In this document: one piece after another, positions 51,600-62,100 of the stretch | Layout: every line of letters begins with the position of its first letter | Numbering within the stretch: position 1 is the stretch's first letter | DNA from: Pseudomonadota bacterium | Lineage (GTDB): Bacteria > Pseudomonadota > Gammaproteobacteria > Steroidobacterales > Steroidobacteraceae | Assembly (NCBI GenBank): GCA_021851405.1 | Contig: JAJZDW010000018.1 | Span: 1 to 64,000, forward strand | Length of the DNA stretch: 64,000 bases | Direction of reading: 5' to 3' | Notes under the pieces: generated by a model | The model's input: only the letters and a program-made list of their open reading frames with translations | Told to the model about the DNA's origin: nothing | The model's database searches: none | Translations under genes and position numbers: made by a program

Positions 51600-52529
51600 A
51601 TGCTCGGTTACGCGCTGCGCCGTATTGCGGGGATCTTTCCGGTCCTGCTGATCCTGCTCACCGTATCGTTTTTCGTCATCCGTCTGGCCCCCGGCGGACC
51701 GTTCGCGGCGGCGCGGGCGCTCTCGGGGCGCACCCGCGCGCAGCTGCGCCAGCGCTACGGACTCGATCGGCCGCTGGCCGTGCAATACGCGGCGTACCTG
51801 CGCGCGCTCGCGCACGGGGATCTCGGCCGCTCCTACAGCCTGCGCGATGAGCCGGTCGCCGGACTGATCGGTGCGGGGCTGCCGGTGAGTGCCGAACTCG
51901 GTGCCGCGGCGCTCGCGCTCGGTGCGCTCGGCGGCATCGCGCTCGGCATGGCGGCGGTGCTGCGCCGCGGCGGGGTGATCGACCGCGCGCTCTCGCCCCT
52001 GGCGGCCGTGACGCTCGCGCTGCCGAGCTTCGTCACCGGTCCGCTGCTCGCGCTCATCGTCGGGGTGTGGCTGCGCTGGCTGCCGGTGGCCGGCTGGCAG
52101 CCCGACACGCCGCGCGACCTGGTGTTGCCGGCGATCACACTGGCGCTGCCGCTGATCGCCTCGATCGCGCGCCTGACGCGCGCCAGTCTCCTCGAGGTGC
52201 TCAACGCGAGCTACATCCGCACCGCGCGTGCACGCGGCCTCGGTCGCGCGCGGGTCCTGTGGCGCCACGCACTGCGGCCGGCGCTGGTGCCCGTGGTGAG
52301 TTATCTCGGGCCGGCCGCGACGTATCTGGTCACCGGCTCGCTGGTCGTGGAGAGCGTGTTCGAACTGCCCGGGACGGGTCGCTACCTGGTGATGGGCGCG
52401 ATCGACCGGGACTACACGTTGGTGATGGGCATGGTGCTGGTCTACGGCACGCTCACGCTGCTGGCGAACCTTGGGGCGGACCTGCTGCACGCCTGGCTCG
52501 ATCCGCGGGTGCGCCATGAATCCCCGTGA
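51600..52529 (+). CDS. Peptide ABC transporter permease (DppB/OppB/YejB type)
   Basis: 309 residues, six membrane segments. It starts 'MLGYALRRIAGIFPVLLILLTVSFFVIRLAPGGPF', the N-terminal signature of OppB-like permeases, and has the EAA loop 'IARLTRASLLEVLNASYIRTARARGLGRARVLWRHALRPALVP'. With the next gene it forms the channel for oligopeptides or related solutes. No substrate-binding protein is encoded next to it, so the solute cannot be named. Divergent from etfB. Confidence 0.92.
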   Translation: MLGYALRRIAGIFPVLLILLTVSFFVIRLAPGGPFAAARALSGRTRAQLRQRYGLDRPLAVQYAAYLRALAHGDLGRSYSLRDEPVAGLIGAGLPVSAELGAAALALGALGGIALGMAAVLRRGGVIDRALSPLAAVTLALPSFVTGPLLALIVGVWLRWLPVAGWQPDTPRDLVLPAITLALPLIASIARLTRASLLEVLNASYIRTARARGLGRARVLWRHALRPALVPVVSYLGPAATYLVTGSLVVESVFELPGTGRYLVMGAIDRDYTLVMGMVLVYGTLTLLANLGADLLHAWLDPRVRHESP

Positions 52530-53340
52530 GCCGAGGACGCGCGCGCGGCTAGCCGCTCTCGTGCTCGGCGCGCTGGTGGTGCTCGCGCTGTTGGGGCCGG
52601 CGGCCAGTCCGTACTCCTACCGCGCGCTCGACTGGCGGCACCTGGCGGTGCCGCCCGGGTTCATCGCGCACCATTGGCTCGGCACCGATGCGCTCGGGCG
52701 CGATCTGTACGTGCGCACGCTGAGCGGACTGCGCCTCTCGCTGCTGATCGGGGTGCTCGCCACGGGGGTGAGTGTGCTGATCGGGGTCGCGTGGGGGGCG
52801 GGCGCCGGTTGGGCGGGCGGGCGGGTCGATGCCGGGATGATGCGCGTGGTCGATGTGCTCTATGCGCTGCCGTACCTGTTCATCGTGCTGATCCTCGCGG
52901 CGCTGTTCGGGCGCGGCAACATCGCGGTGCTGCTGGTGGCGATCGGCGCGGTCGGCTGGCTGACGCTCGCGCGGGTGGTGCGCGCCCAGACGCTCTCGTT
53001 GAAGCGCCAGCCGTTCATGGAAGCGGCGCGCGCCGCAGGCTTGAGCGACCTGCAGATGCTGCGCCGGCACGTGCTGCCGAATCTCGCCGGCACCGTCGTG
53101 GTGTATGCCACGCTGATGGTGCCGCAGATGATCGTGTACGAGAGTTTTCTCAGCTTCCTCGGGCTCGGCGTCGAGCCCCCGCGCGCCAGTCTCGGCAGCC
53201 TGATCAACGCCGGGGCGCGCCAGATGTTGAGTGCCCCGTGGCTGCTGCTCGTGCCCGCGGTGGTGCTGATCGTGTTGCTGCTGGCGTTCAACGTCCTGGG
53301 GGATGCGCTGCGTGATGTCCTCGATCCCCACCAGCGCTGA
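52516..53340 (+). CDS. Peptide ABC transporter permease (DppC/OppC type)
   Basis: 274 residues from MNPREPRTRARLAALVLG, overlapping the previous permease by 14 bases. 'HWLGTDALGRDLYVRTLSGLRLSLLIGVLATGVSVLIG' is the OppC signature. The EAA loop is 'LSLKRQPFMEAARAAGLSDLQMLRRHVLPNLAGTV', and '[27 protein letters not shown]' ends the domain. Pairs with the preceding permease. Its 3' end overlaps the ATPase gene start. Confidence 0.92.
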   Translation: MNPREPRTRARLAALVLGALVVLALLGPAASPYSYRALDWRHLAVPPGFIAHHWLGTDALGRDLYVRTLSGLRLSLLIGVLATGVSVLIGVAWGAGAGWAGGRVDAGMMRVVDVLYALPYLFIVLILAALFGRGNIAVLLVAIGAVGWLTLARVVRAQTLSLKRQPFMEAARAAGLSDLQMLRRHVLPNLAGTVVVYATLMVPQMIVYESFLSFLGLGVEPPRASLGSLINAGARQMLSAPWLLLVPAVVLIVLLLAFNVLGDALRDVLDPHQR

Positions 53341-55150
53341 GCCGATGCGCGCGCAGGAGGAGGCGCCGGCGCTGCTCGCGCTGCACTCCCTCAGCGTGTG
53401 CTTCGCCGGCGTGCCCGTGGTCGATGCGGTGTCGCTCACGGTGCGCGCGGGGGAGTGTCTCGGGGTGGTTGGGGAGTCCGGCGCCGGCAAGAGCCTCACC
53501 TTCCTCGCCGCGCTCGGACTCGCCCCGAGCGCCGCGGCGGTGAGCGGCCGGGCGCGGTTCGGGGCGACCGAACTCATCGGGTGCTCCGAACGGGCACTCG
53601 ATGCGCTGCGCGGCCGGCACATCGGCGTGGTCTTCCAGGACCCGATGGGGGCGCTGACCCCGCACCTGCGCATCGGTGCGCAGCTCACCGAGCCGATTCT
53701 GCGGCACACCGGCTGCAGCCGGCGCGCCGCGCGCACCCGCGCGCTCGAGCTGCTCGAGCAGGTGCGTCTGGCGGCCCCGGCGCGCTGCCTGCAGCAGTAT
53801 CCGCACGAGCTCTCCGGCGGGATGCGCCAGCGCGTGCTGCTCGCCCTGGCGCTCTCGTGCGATCCGCAGCTGCTGATTCTCGATGAGCCGACGACCGCGC
53901 TCGATGTGACGATCCAGGCGCAGATCCTCGCGCTGCTGGCGCACATCAAGCGCGAGCGGCGCCTCGGGTTGGTGTTGGTGACGCACGACTTCGCGGCGCT
54001 GGCCGGCCTTGCCGATCGCGTGGCGGTGATGCGCGCCGGCCGGGTGATCGAGACCGGGAGCGCCGGGCAGGTGTTCCACACCCCGCGCGAGCCGTACACG
54101 GTCGAGTTGCTGCAGGCGGCGCGCGAGCCGGCCGGGCCGGGCGGCGCGCCGGGGGCCCGCGGCGCCGGGGCGCCGGTGCTCGCGGTGGAGGATCTCACCG
54201 TGCGCTACCGCCAGAGGGGTGCGCGGCTGCGCCGCGGGGAGATCGTGGCGCTTCAGGCGGTGACCGTGGCGATCGCGCCCGGGGAGTCCCTGGCGGTGGT
54301 CGGGGAGTCCGGCTGCGGTAAATCGACGCTGACCCGCGCGGCGCTGCGCCTCACGGGCGCGGCGCACGGACGCATTGCGTGGCTCGGGCGCGAGGTCGGC
54401 TCGTGGCCCGAGCGGCGCCTGCGAGCGCTGCGCCGCAACTTGCAGCTGATCTTCCAGGACCCGCTCTCGAGTCTCGATCCGCGCCTGAGCGTCGAGCGGC
54501 TGGTCGCTGAGCCGCTCGAGGTACACCACGGCGAACTCGACGCTCAGGCGCGTGCCGCGCGCGTGGCGGCGATGCTCGAGCGCGTCGGGCTCGATCCGGC
54601 GCTCGCCGCCCGCCGGCCGCACGAGCTGTCCGGCGGGCAATGCCAGCGCGTCGGCATCGCCCGGGCGATGATTCTCGCGCCGCGGCTGCTGGTGTGCGAT
54701 GAGCCGCTCTCGGCACTGGACGTGCGCGCCCAGCGGCAGATCGGTGCGCTGCTCGATGCGCTGCGCCGCGAGCAGGGCATGAGCGTGCTGCTGGTCAGTC
54801 ACGATCTGGGCGCGGTGCGCCGCGGGTGCGAGCGCGTGCTGGTGCTGTATCAGGGCGCGATGGCCGAGCTCGCCCCGAGCGAGGCGCTGTTCGCGCGGCC
54901 GCTGCATCCCTACACGCGCGCGCTGCTTGCGGCCGTTCCGGTTGCCGATCCCGACGTGCAGCCCGGCCGCCTCGCGCAGGTACGGCTCACCGACAGCGAG
55001 CCGGCGCCGGCCGGCGGGTGCGCGTTCCGGACCCGCTGTCCACAGGCCACGGCGCGCTGCACCGAACAGCGCCCGCCGTGGGTCGAGGCCGGTGCGGGCC
55101 GATGGGTGGCCTGTCATCACTTCGAGCGCGGGGCCGATGGTATGCTCTGA
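53315..55150 (+). CDS. Fused double ATPase of a peptide ABC transporter (YejF-type)
   Basis: About 611 residues holding two complete ABC cassettes. Domain 1: Walker A 'GVVGESGAGKSLTF', signature 'ELSGGMRQRV', Walker B 'LLILDEPTTALD'. Domain 2: 'AVVGESGCGKSTLT', 'ELSGGQCQRVGIARAMI', 'LLVCDEPLSALD'. The C-terminal oligopeptide-type extension has 'GGCAFRTRCPQATARC', the Cys-containing motif of OppD/OppF. Start set at the ATG giving MSSIPTSAEP; ATGs four codons earlier and ten later are alternatives. The fusion is as in YejF/GsiA. It drives the two adjacent permeases. Confidence 0.92.
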   Translation: MSSIPTSAEPMRAQEEAPALLALHSLSVCFAGVPVVDAVSLTVRAGECLGVVGESGAGKSLTFLAALGLAPSAAAVSGRARFGATELIGCSERALDALRGRHIGVVFQDPMGALTPHLRIGAQLTEPILRHTGCSRRAARTRALELLEQVRLAAPARCLQQYPHELSGGMRQRVLLALALSCDPQLLILDEPTTALDVTIQAQILALLAHIKRERRLGLVLVTHDFAALAGLADRVAVMRAGRVIETGSAGQVFHTPREPYTVELLQAAREPAGPGGAPGARGAGAPVLAVEDLTVRYRQRGARLRRGEIVALQAVTVAIAPGESLAVVGESGCGKSTLTRAALRLTGAAHGRIAWLGREVGSWPERRLRALRRNLQLIFQDPLSSLDPRLSVERLVAEPLEVHHGELDAQARAARVAAMLERVGLDPALAARRPHELSGGQCQRVGIARAMILAPRLLVCDEPLSALDVRAQRQIGALLDALRREQGMSVLLVSHDLGAVRRGCERVLVLYQGAMAELAPSEALFARPLHPYTRALLAAVPVADPDVQPGRLAQVRLTDSEPAPAGGCAFRTRCPQATARCTEQRPPWVEAGAGRWVACHHFERGADGML

Positions 55151-55152
55151 GC

Positions 55153-56421
55153 ATGAACGAGTCGGTCATTCGTCCCAGTGAAAGCCTGCGGCAGGTGCGC
55201 TACGAGATCCGCGGCCGGCTGGCCCGTCGCGCGCACGAGCTCGAGCGCCAGGGCTACGAGATTCTCTCGCTGAACATCGGCAACCCGGGGGCCTTCGGGC
55301 TGCGCACGCCGGAGACGATGCGTCTGGCGATGATCGAGAACCTCTCCGAGGCCGAGGGCTACTGTCACCAGAAGGGGATCTTCCCGGCGCGCGAAGCGGT
55401 GGTGATGCAGCAGCAGGCGCGCGGGGTGAACGGGGTGAGCGCCGAGGAGGTGTTCATCGGCAACGGCGTGAGCGAACTGATCAACCTGGTGCTGCGGGCG
55501 CTGCTCAACGACGGCGACGAGGTGCTGGTGCCGAGCCCGGACTATCCGCTCTGGACCGCCGCGGTGACGCTGAACGGCGGGCGCGCCGTGCACTACCCGT
55601 GCCGCCCGGAGAACGGATTCGTGCCCGATCCGGACGAAGTCGCGGCGCTCATCACGCCGCGCACGCGCGCCCTGGTCGTCATCAACCCGAACAACCCCAC
55701 CGGCGCGGTGTATCCGCGCGCGGTGCTCGAGCGGCTCGCCCGACTCGCCGAGCGTGCCGGGCTCGTGGTCTTCAGCGACGAGATCTACGACCAGATGGTC
55801 TACGATGAGGCGCAGTTCGTGCCCATGGCCACGCTGGTCGAGGACACGCTGTGCGCCACGCTCTCCGGGCTCTCCAAGGTGTACCGCGCCTGCGGCTACC
55901 GGGTCGGCTGGGCGGTGTTCTCCGGGCGGACCCGCGCCGCGGCGGAGTATCTGAGCGCCATCGATCTGCTGAGCTCGCTGCGTCTGTGCAGCAACGTGCT
56001 GGCGCAGTGGGCGGTGCAGACGGCCCTCGGCGGCTACCAGTCGATCCGCGATCTGATCGTGCCGGGCGGGCGACTGTACGAGTCGCGCAAGGCCATCGCG
56101 CACGCGGTGGCGGCCAGCAGTTACCTGCGGCTGAAGCAAGTGCCGCAGGGCGCCATGTATGCCTTCATCGGGGTCGACACCGAGCGCCTGCCGGGCTTCG
56201 ACGATCAGCGCTTCGCGCTCGATCTGCTCGAGCAGAAGCACGTGCTGGTCGCGCCGGGGGTGAGCTTCAACGTGCCGTACCGCAATCACTTCCGCGTCAC
56301 CACGCTACCGGACAGCGCGATGCTGCTCGACGTGTTCGGTCGGATCGAGGATCTGCTCGCCGGCTACGCCTCGGCGCCGCCGCAGGACAACGTGGTGGCG
56401 GCCAGTGCGCGGTTCAAATGA
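55153..56421 (+). CDS. alaA: Alanine-type aminotransferase (AlaA-like, class I PLP)
   Basis: 422 residues, ATG two bases after the ABC ATPase stop. Conserved motifs of the AlaA/AspC family: 'LNIGNPGAFGL', 'NGVSELINLVLRALLNDGDEVLVPSPDYPLWTAAVTLNGG', 'VINPNNPTGAVYPRAVL', 'VFSDEIYDQMVYDEA', and the PLP Lys in 'SGLSKVYRACGYRVGWAV'. It probably makes alanine from pyruvate and glutamate. Assignment to AlaA over other class I members rests on the 'YDQMVYD' and 'GLSKVYRACGYRVGW' context. Confidence 0.87.
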   Translation: MNESVIRPSESLRQVRYEIRGRLARRAHELERQGYEILSLNIGNPGAFGLRTPETMRLAMIENLSEAEGYCHQKGIFPAREAVVMQQQARGVNGVSAEEVFIGNGVSELINLVLRALLNDGDEVLVPSPDYPLWTAAVTLNGGRAVHYPCRPENGFVPDPDEVAALITPRTRALVVINPNNPTGAVYPRAVLERLARLAERAGLVVFSDEIYDQMVYDEAQFVPMATLVEDTLCATLSGLSKVYRACGYRVGWAVFSGRTRAAAEYLSAIDLLSSLRLCSNVLAQWAVQTALGGYQSIRDLIVPGGRLYESRKAIAHAVAASSYLRLKQVPQGAMYAFIGVDTERLPGFDDQRFALDLLEQKHVLVAPGVSFNVPYRNHFRVTTLPDSAMLLDVFGRIEDLLAGYASAPPQDNVVAASARFK

Positions 56422-56480
56422 ATGACGTTGAAGTGATTTGTTAAAAGTCATCTCTCAAAAATAACCGATAATCTATTGTT

Positions 56481-59135
56481 TTGATAAAGGTTCCTGCGCA
56501 TCTCGAGGCCGTCATCGAGGCGGGAGGCACCCTGGTGACCCCGACCCGCCGGCGCGCGCATGCGCTGCGTCTGGCGCACGCCGCGGCCCAGCTCGATCGG
56601 GGTCGGCGGGTCTGGCCCAGCCCCGACGTGCTGCCGCTCGACGGGTGGCTCGGACGGGAATGCGAGCGCCGTGCGCTCGAGGGGACGGCCGAGGGGATCC
56701 CCCCGCGGCTGCTGCGCCCGGCCGAGGAGTGGCTGCTGTGGCGCGAGTGCACGGCCGAGGCCATCGAGGCGCTCGTGCTCGCCAATCCCGGTGCGCTCGC
56801 CGAGGGACTGCTCGGCGCCCGCCGCCTCGCCGAGACGCTCGGCATCGATCGCTCCGGCCTGCGGGCCCTTCCCCAGAGTGAAACGGCGCTGCTGCTCGAG
56901 GTCGAGCGCGCGGTCGCCGCGCGCGTCGCGGCACTCGGGGCGCGCACCCTCGAGGAGGCGCTCGGGGCGCAGGGTGCGCTCGGTGACGCCCGGCCCGTGG
57001 CGTTGTGCGGGTTCCTGTTCGAGGATCCGCGCCTGCGTGCGCTGCGCCAGGCGCGCGCCGCGCGCGGCTGGGAGACGCTCTGGTGCGCTCCGGGGGCGCC
57101 GGTGGCGGTACCCGAGGTGGTCCGGGCGGCGGATCCGACCGAGGAACTCGACCGCATCGCCGGCGGGTGTGCCGCGCAGCTGCGCGCGGCGCCCGAGACG
57201 CGGCTGCTGGTGGTCCTGCCCGGCTCGGGGGAGCGCTGCGGGCGGCTCGCGGCACTGATCCGCCAGGCGCTCGACCCCGGTTTCACGGTCAGCGCCGAGC
57301 AGGCGTTCGCGGCGGTGGAGGGCGGGGCGCCGCTCGCGCAGCAGCCGGCGCTCGCGCACGCGCTGAGCGGACTGACGCTGCTCGAGGGGCGGCGCGTGCC
57401 GCTCGAGGCGCTGTTGGAGTGGCTGCGCGGACCGTGTTGGCGTGAGTCGGCCGAGGGGCGTGCGCGGCTCGATCTGTGGCTGCGCGAGCGGGCGCCGCCG
57501 GCCCTCGACCGCCGCACCTTCGAGACGCTGCTCGAGGCAGCACCGCTCGGCGTGGCCACGGCGATTCGCGAGCGCCTCACCCAGGCCGCCATGGCGCTCG
57601 GCAGCGTGGCGGGCTCCCCGCGCGAGTGGTCCGAGCGGTTCCAGGCGGCCCTCGAGGCGCTCGGCTGGCCCGGCGGGACCGCCGGGCTCGACAGCCCCGC
57701 GCAACAGACGCTGCTGCGACTGCGTGAGCTGCTGGAGGAATACGGCCAGCTGTCGGCCGTCGTGCGCCGTATGGAGCGCTCCACGGCGATCGAGCGGTTG
57801 AGCGAACTCGCGGCGCGGACGGTCTACCGGCCGGCCGAAGAGGACGCGGCCGTGACAGTCACCGCCTCGCTCGCCGACCCGATCGTGCGCTACGACGCGA
57901 TCTGGGTCGGCGGACTCGATCACGACACGCTGCCGCAGGCGCCGGATCCGAATCCGTTCCTGCCGCTCGGGGCGCAGCTCGCGGCCGAGTGGCCGGCGGC
58001 CTCGGCCGGCGGGCGGCTGCGCGAGGCGCAGGCGCTGCTCGGCGCCTGGCGGGCCGCCGCCGGGCGCCTGGTGCTGTGCGCGCCGCTGCGCGACGGGGAC
58101 GTGACGGTGCTGCCGAGCCCGCTGCTGGCCGGCTGGGCGCCCCTGGAGGCGCCTCAGGGCGCGCCCCTGGCGTGGCTGCCGGAGCGCCTGCATCGCGACG
58201 GCCAGCTCGAGACCTGGGTCGAGGCGGTGCGGCCCTGGGACGTGCGCGTCCCCCTGCCGGCCGGCACCCGCAGCCTCGAGCTGCAGAACCTCTGTCCGTT
58301 TCGCGCCTACGGGGAGCTGCGTCTCGGCTGCGCGCCCCTGGAATCGAGTGAGCCGGGGGTGCCGGCGGACCTGCGCGGCCAGCTGCTGCACGGGGCGCTG
58401 CAGGATCTCTGGGGGGGTCTCGGGGACTCCGCGGCGCTCGCGGCGCTCGGGCCGCTCGCCCTCGATGAGCGGCTCGGGGCCTGCGTCGAGCGGGCCGCCG
58501 AGCGGCTCCTCGCCGGCCAGAGCGCACCGCCGTCGGCCGCCGCGCTGCGGCGCGAGCGCCAACGCGCCGTGCGGTTGATGCGCGCGTTGTGTGAGCTCGA
58601 ACGGCAGCGCGAGCCGTTCACGGTGCGCGATACCGAGCGCGCCGTGGAAATGACCCTGGCCGGGGCACGGCTGAACCTGCGCCTCGATCGGGTCGACGTG
58701 CTCGGCGACGGCTCGCTCGCGATTCTCGATTACAAGACCGGTCGGCCGATCCGTCCCGACTGGTACGGCGAGCGGCCCTCGCACCCGCAGCTGCTCGCCT
58801 ATCGCGCGGCGCTCGGGGAGGCGGTGCAGGCGCTCGCGACGGTGCATCTGACGGCCCGGGAGATCGTCTTCCGCGGTGTTGCGGCGAGCGCGCAGGTGCT
58901 GCCGGGGGTGCCGGCCGTCGAGTCGGACGGCTCGCGCGAGGCACCGTGGGCGGCGCGCGTGGCGGCCTGGCAGACCGTGCTCGAGCGGCTTGCAACGGGG
59001 TTCGTGCGGGGCGAGGCGGCGGTCGATCCGAAGCCCGGGGCGTGCGAGTTCTGTCACCTGAGCGCGTTGTGTCGCGTCGGCGAGGGGCTCGGGGCGCCCG
59101 AGACGGACGAGGCGCTCGCCGAGGAGGGGCCGTGA
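56481..59135 (+). CDS. AddB-like DNA repair nuclease subunit (PD-(D/E)XK, Fe-S)
   Basis: 884 residues starting at a TTG in an AT-rich leader. The first ~600 residues are an inactivated-helicase-like region without Walker motifs. The C-terminal PDDEXK nuclease has 'LNLRLDRVDVLGDGSLAILDYKTGR' (catalytic D...D-Y-K). A Cys before it ('LELQNLCPFRAY') and three at the end ('PGACEFCHLSALCRVG') form the 4Fe-4S staple of AddB-type nucleases. It works with the next gene's helicase-nuclease to resect DNA ends for RecA. Similar proteins in Gammaproteobacteria are annotated only as probable DNA repair proteins. Overlaps the next gene by four bases. Confidence 0.85.
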   Translation: MIKVPAHLEAVIEAGGTLVTPTRRRAHALRLAHAAAQLDRGRRVWPSPDVLPLDGWLGRECERRALEGTAEGIPPRLLRPAEEWLLWRECTAEAIEALVLANPGALAEGLLGARRLAETLGIDRSGLRALPQSETALLLEVERAVAARVAALGARTLEEALGAQGALGDARPVALCGFLFEDPRLRALRQARAARGWETLWCAPGAPVAVPEVVRAADPTEELDRIAGGCAAQLRAAPETRLLVVLPGSGERCGRLAALIRQALDPGFTVSAEQAFAAVEGGAPLAQQPALAHALSGLTLLEGRRVPLEALLEWLRGPCWRESAEGRARLDLWLRERAPPALDRRTFETLLEAAPLGVATAIRERLTQAAMALGSVAGSPREWSERFQAALEALGWPGGTAGLDSPAQQTLLRLRELLEEYGQLSAVVRRMERSTAIERLSELAARTVYRPAEEDAAVTVTASLADPIVRYDAIWVGGLDHDTLPQAPDPNPFLPLGAQLAAEWPAASAGGRLREAQALLGAWRAAAGRLVLCAPLRDGDVTVLPSPLLAGWAPLEAPQGAPLAWLPERLHRDGQLETWVEAVRPWDVRVPLPAGTRSLELQNLCPFRAYGELRLGCAPLESSEPGVPADLRGQLLHGALQDLWGGLGDSAALAALGPLALDERLGACVERAAERLLAGQSAPPSAAALRRERQRAVRLMRALCELERQREPFTVRDTERAVEMTLAGARLNLRLDRVDVLGDGSLAILDYKTGRPIRPDWYGERPSHPQLLAYRAALGEAVQALATVHLTAREIVFRGVAASAQVLPGVPAVESDGSREAPWAARVAAWQTVLERLATGFVRGEAAVDPKPGACEFCHLSALCRVGEGLGAPETDEALAEEGP

Positions 59136-62100
59136 CGGTCGCTGCGGCCGAGGCGCCGAGCGGCGATGAGGCCGCGCGCGAGCAGGCCACCGACCCGCGT
59201 CGCTCCATCGTGCTGCAGGCACCGGCCGGCTCGGGCAAGACGACCGTCCTCACCCAGCGCCTGCTGCGCCTGCTCGCCGAGGTCGACGATCCGCAGGAGA
59301 TCCTCGCCATCACGTTCACGCGCCGGGCCGCCGCCGAGATGCGTGAGCGGATGTACCGAGCGCTGCACGGGCAGTGCGGCAGCGGTGCGCTCGGGGAGCG
59401 GCTGCGCACGCTCGTCCAGGCGGTGCTCGAGCGCTCCGCGGCCCGGGGCTGGCGCCTGGAGGTCGATCCGTCGCGGCTGCGCATCCTCACCATCGATGCC
59501 TTCAACTTGAGTCTGGCCAACCGCCTGCCGCTCGCGGCGCGCGCCGGCGGGCCGCTGACGCTCGGGGAGCGGCCGCAGGCGCTGTATGCGCTCGCGGCCC
59601 GCCAGACGCTGCTCGGCGCCGAGCAGGACGGGCCGCTCGCCGCCGATGCCGATCTGTGGTTCGAGCGGCTCGACAACCGCTGGGGCAACCTCGAGCGGCT
59701 GTTGGCGCAGATGCTGGCCGAGCGGGCGCACTGGCTGCCGCACGTGCTCGGGCACGACCCGCAGGCCCTCGGCGAGCGAGTCGACGCCAGTCTGCAGCGC
59801 CTGGTGCACGCGGCGCTCGCCGCCTGCGCCACTCTCATCGGCGCGCCGCTCGTCGCCCGGCTGGCGCGCCTGCCGGGCGTCGGGCCGCTCAGTGCCGAGG
59901 CCGGCACGCTCGAGGCCTGGCAGCGCCTCGGGGGGCTGGTGTTGACGCAGAAGGGCGAGTGGCGCCGCGCGGTCAATCGCAAGCTCGGCGTCGAGTACGG
60001 CGAGGCGGCCGCGCGCACCGAGCTGCAGGAGTGCATCGCGGCGCTCGGGGCGCAGGCACCGGTGCGCGCGGCGCTGCTCGAGGTGAGCGCGCTGCCGCGG
60101 CCGCAGCTGGCGCCGGCCGATGCCGCGGCGCTCGCGGCGCTCTCGCGGCTGCTGCGAGTGGCGGCCGCGGAGCTTGAGGTGCGCTTCGCGCTCGAGGGTC
60201 AGGTGGATTACACGCGCATCGCCGGGGCGGCGCAGGCGGCCCTCACCGAGGAGGGCGAGCCGAGCGACCTGGCACTTCGGCTCGGGGTGCGTCTGCGCCA
60301 CATCCTGGTCGATGAATTCCAGGACACCTCGGCTGCCCAGACCGAGCTCATCGCCGGTCTGACGGCCGGCTGGGACGGCGAGGACGGCCGCACGCTGTTC
60401 GTGGTGGGCGATCCGATGCAGTCGATCTACATGTTTCGCGAGGCGGAAGTCGGCTGCTTCCTCGCCGTGCGCGATCGAGGGATCGGGGCGCTGCGCCTCG
60501 AGCCGCTGCGCCTGCGCCGCAACTTCCGCTCCGTGCCGGCGCTGATCGAGTGGTGCAACGTCACGTTCGGGGCGCTGTTCCCGACGCGCGATGAGCTGCG
60601 CTCGAGCGCGGTGAGCTTCACGCCGAGCCTGCCGGGCCGCGACGAGTCGAGCGGCGCGGGGGCGCCGGCGGAGCTGCGCCTGTTCGCCGCCGCGACGCGC
60701 GCGGCCGAGAACGCCGCGCTGCTCGAGCGCATCGTGGCGCTGAAGACGGCCGACCCCGAGGCCTCGATCGCCGTGCTGGTGGCCGCGCGCCGCCATGCCG
60801 AGCAGCTGATCGGGGCGCTGCAGAGCCGCGGCGTGGAGGCGATCGGCGTGAAGCTCGTCCCGCTCGCCGAGGTGCCCGTGGTCCGTGACCTGGTGGCGCT
60901 CGCCGCGGCGCTCGGTCATCTCGGGGATCGGACGGCGTGGCTCGCGGTGCTGCGCGCTCCCTGGTGCGGCGTGACGCTCGCGACGCTGAGCGAGCTGTCC
61001 TCGCGCGAGGCGGCCCCGCTGCCGTGGGAGGCGCTGAACGATCCGCAGCGATGCGCGCGGTGTACGCCGGGGGATCGGGAGCGCCTCGAGCGGGTGCGCG
61101 CGGTACTCGAAGCGGCGCTCACCCATCGCGGTCACCTGCCGTTCGTCGACTGGCTGGAGCAGACCTGGCTTGCCCTCGGCGGCGCGGACGCGTATCCGAT
61201 CGATGCGCTGCGTCACGCGCGCGCGTTCTTCACCGCGGTGAGCGAGCGCGGTGCGCTGCTCGAGCGGCTCGGCAGCGCCGCGCTCGAGGAGCTGTTGGCG
61301 AACCTGTATGCCGAGCCGCTCGCCCGCGCCGCCCAGCCGGTGCAGATTCTCACCATCCACCACGCCAAGGGCCTCGAGTTCGATCACGTGGTGATTCCGG
61401 GGCTGGACCGGCGCGGCAACCACGACCGCGAGCCGCTGCTGCGCTGGCTCGATCTGCCGCGCGAGGAGGCCGGCGAGAGCGACCTGCTGCTCGCGCCGGC
61501 TCCGCCGGTGGGCGCGGAGGATCCGCACGGCATCGGGACGTTCGTCAAACGGCTGCGCGAGCGGCGCGGCGCGCACGAGCAGCTGCGATTGCTCTACGTC
61601 GCCGCCACCCGGGCCCGACGTTCGCTGCATCTCTACGCCACCCTCAAGCCCAGAGGCGAGGGGGCGCTGCCGCGGCCGGCGGCCGGCTCGCCGCTCGCGC
61701 GGCTGTGGCCGGCGCTCGGGCCGGAGTTCCTCGCCGGACTCGAAACGGCCGCCGCCCCGGGGAGCGAGGCGAGTGCGCCGGCGGCCGTGGCCGGTCAGCG
61801 GCTCATCCTCCCCTGGCATCGCGCCGAGCCCGCGCCGCCGCCGCCCTTGGCGCGCCTGCCGCTCGCCGGCCAGTCGCTCGAGCCGCCGGAGTTCAGTTGG
61901 GTGCAGGAGACCGCGCGCCACATCGGCACGGTGGTGCATGCGGCGCTGCAACAGTTCGCCGCCGAGGCGTCACTGCCGGTGCCGGCGGTCCTGCCGTCGC
62001 GCGCGCACCGGTACGAGGCGCAGCTGGCGCGCTACGGGGTGCCCGCGGCGCAGCTCCCGTTCGCCACCGGGCGGGTGCTGGCGGCCCTGACCGCCACGCT

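Noticed and set aside
56448-61951. Two very long minus-strand frames (924 and 965 codons)
   Set aside because: Both are antisense to the AddB- and AddA-like genes, made of Arg/Gln/Gly-rich low-information sequence; the plus strand carries all helicase and nuclease motifs.
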